NCBI GenBank assembly: GCA_965219005.1
Contig: CBDCMS010000004.1
Span: forward strand, 2,418,001-2,482,000
DNA length: 64,000 nt
DNA from: CAUZIZ01 sp965219005
GTDB taxonomy: Bacteria > Acidobacteriota > UBA6911 > RPQK01 > JAJDTT01
Direction: 5' to 3'
The first letter of the stretch is position 1, and each line of letters opens with the position of its first letter. The translations under genes and the position numbers were made by a program. Below the pieces are notes generated by a model. That model saw nothing but the letters and a program-made list of their open reading frames with translations, was not told the DNA's origin and did no database searches. This document shows, one piece after another, positions 62,528 to 64,000 of the stretch.

Positions 62528-64000
62528 ATGTTCTGGGTGCAACGCCATATGAGAAGAACGGTCGTCATCCTATTCCTCGCGCCCCTGATCTCCCTGATCG
62601 CGGTGGCGCTCCCGCAGAAGAGCGCCAGGGATTTGACCGGGACTCAACGAGCTCAGGCCGCCGAGCTCATTCAAAAGGCCCAGGAGGAGTTGAAGCGTCG
62701 AGACTATCCGCAGGCGGCCAAGTATTTTCAGAGTCTGACGGAACTGATTCCCGACAACGCTCAGGCCTACCTCGGTCTGGCCACGGCACTCATGGCGATG
62801 CGTGATCTGGGCCCGGCCGATGCGGCCCTCGAGAAGGCCGCTCGGCTGGCCCCAGATGACATAAACATCGTCCTGGCTCGCGCCAAGATTGAAGCCTCTC
62901 TTGGGAAGTTCGGCAAGGCCCGTCAAGCTCTGGCCGAGGCGAGGTCGATGAGTCCCAAGGACGCCCGGGTCGAACTTCGTTCGATCGAAGTCGAACTGGC
63001 CGCCAATCAGACGGCCGCGGTTCTCCAGCAGGCCAAAGATCTCTCCAAGGCACATCCAGGAGACCCGTCCATTCACGCGTATCTGGGTTCATTGTTGATG
63101 TCGGCGAACCTCTTGGAGGCGGCGGCAGAGGAACTGGAGTTGGCCCACAAACTCGATCCGTCTCAGGAGCCCTATGCCCTCGAACTGGCAGAGGCCTGGG
63201 TTCGCTTGGACCGCGATCGCGAGGCTCTCGGTTTGCTGCGGCCACTGAAAACGGGGACCTCCCAAAGTCAGCAACCAGGCCGTTTCTACCTGTTGCTGGC
63301 CCGGGCCGAGCTGGGCAGCGGACATCTGACTGCCGCCTTGGAAAGCATCGAGAGGGCCATCCAAGGGCAGCCGAAAGATCCAGCAAGCTGGTTGCTCCTT
63401 GCCTTGATCCGGCTCGAGTCCCAGCAAGCTTCCGAGGTCGAGACTGCTCTGCAAGAGGCGATTGCCCTGGCGCCCACTTCCCTCAAACTTCACGCAGGGG
63501 CCCTCACCGTATATGTGGGGAAGAAGGAGTATGAGGCGGGGCAGCGTTTCTTCACACGCCTGGCCAAAGAGCATCCTGAGAACCCCCTTTTCCTGGTCGA
63601 TCTGCTGAGACTCAACGTCTCCCGCAAAGATAAAGTTAAGGTGAAGGAGGTCTTGAGATCGGCAGCCCTGCGCTTTCCTTCCGATGGCCAGCTACACAAG
63701 CTACTGGGCCAGGTTCTCTATTCCGAAGAGCTCGAGGCATTGGCTCTAGCCGAGTTCCTCCGTGCCCATCAGTCCGGCATGATAGATCCTGAGGTTGCCC
63801 TGCGGCTGGCACGTTTGGCAAGCAGGGCCGGTGCCTTTCGGGATGCGATGGAGAGAGGGCTCTCAGTCGTCGGCAAAACCAACCTCGCACCCAGTGTAAA
63901 GGCAGCCGCGGCCTCAGTGGTAGGGGAGAGTCATGCCGCATTGGGAGAGACGGCAAAGGCCGTTGAGTATCTCACCCGTGCCGCCGAACTGGATCCGGAG
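62528..64000 (+). CDS. Exported TPR protein, 3' end cut by window edge
   Basis: The frame is open from ATG 62528 (or 62549) to the edge, about 490 codons with no stop. The N-terminus has a signal peptide (RRTVVILFLAPLISLIAVAL). From about residue 45 it is a regular TPR array: AAELIQKAQEELKRRDYPQA, AQAYLGLATALMAMRDLGPA and further units every 34 residues. This is a scaffold or assembly protein without a visible enzyme domain. It starts directly after the sulfite-oxidase-like gene, next to a CRTAC1-type gene, which repeats the TPR plus CRTAC1 layout at 4494-7626. Confidence 0.9.
   Translation, partial: MFWVQRHMRRTVVILFLAPLISLIAVALPQKSARDLTGTQRAQAAELIQKAQEELKRRDYPQAAKYFQSLTELIPDNAQAYLGLATALMAMRDLGPADAALEKAARLAPDDINIVLARAKIEASLGKFGKARQALAEARSMSPKDARVELRSIEVELAANQTAAVLQQAKDLSKAHPGDPSIHAYLGSLLMSANLLEAAAEELELAHKLDPSQEPYALELAEAWVRLDRDREALGLLRPLKTGTSQSQQPGRFYLLLARAELGSGHLTAALESIERAIQGQPKDPASWLLLALIRLESQQASEVETALQEAIALAPTSLKLHAGALTVYVGKKEYEAGQRFFTRLAKEHPENPLFLVDLLRLNVSRKDKVKVKEVLRSAALRFPSDGQLHKLLGQVLYSEELEALALAEFLRAHQSGMIDPEVALRLARLASRAGAFRDAMERGLSVVGKTNLAPSVKAAAASVVGESHAALGETAKAVEYLTRAAELDPE

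Overview
The window reads as a piece of a fairly GC-rich chromosome from a member of the Acidobacteriota or a close heterotrophic relative. This is an inference from gene families, because no rRNA or other marker gene is present. The supporting families are an Oar-type TonB receptor with an N-terminal carboxypeptidase-regulatory-like domain, a GWxTD-domain protein, three CRTAC1-type FG-GAP/UnbV proteins, a DUF1549/DUF1553 plus DUF1501 pair, and many twin-arginine (Tat) and lipoprotein signals. The gene content suggests an organism that breaks down complex, possibly animal or sponge-derived glycans outside the cell and imports the products. I saw no tRNA, rRNA or CRISPR array.

Layout. 1-9.4 kb: an edge-truncated Tat protein, the Oar-like receptor with a clear terminator, then TPR, CRTAC1 and GWxTD genes. 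9.4-21.9 kb: a PQQ beta-propeller lipoprotein, a Tat TIM-barrel glycosidase-like protein, an SMP-30 lipoprotein, an unusual homocysteine S-methyltransferase/SAM-methyltransferase fusion, a ThDP enzyme, and the DUF1549/DUF1553-DUF1501 pair. 21.9-36.4 kb: a sialidase-rich island with four sialidase-fold proteins, a NanM-like kelch protein, an aminotransferase, two SDRs, a PPC-domain protein and an MFS transporter. 36.5-39.1 kb: a Tat TIM-barrel protein and an FAD oxidoreductase.

39.1-48.7 kb is the accessory part. It holds a frameshifted Gfo/Idh/MocA gene, a DegT-type aminotransferase, an AT-rich PHP-domain lipoprotein flanked by two remnants of IS91-type transposases, two near-identical hairpins about 5.6 kb apart, an SDR, a hydroxypyruvate-isomerase-like gene, a cluster of REP-like hairpins, and an IS110-family element. 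The leader of the IS110 element folds into a strong stem-loop where IS110-type bridge RNAs are encoded.

48.7-64 kb: a minus-strand operon (NicO-like EF-hand protein, CehA/McbA metallohydrolase, TIM-barrel epimerase, degenerate MBL protein), a second CRTAC1 gene, a VOC protein, a sodium:solute symporter, a close paralog of the 11.5 kb Tat protein, a third CRTAC1 gene, a Tat sulfite-oxidase-like molybdoenzyme and an edge-truncated TPR protein.

The genes fit a scheme in which exported sialidase-like and TIM-barrel enzymes trim glycans, kelch and SMP-30 proteins process released sugars or lactones, SSS and MFS carriers import them, and Gfo/Idh, SDR, isomerase and aminotransferase enzymes convert them. 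No sialic-acid lyase, NanE or NanK is present here, so a complete sialic-acid pathway cannot be claimed. Three copies of a long palindromic repeat sit at gene 3' ends (21.9, 25.5 and 59.3 kb).
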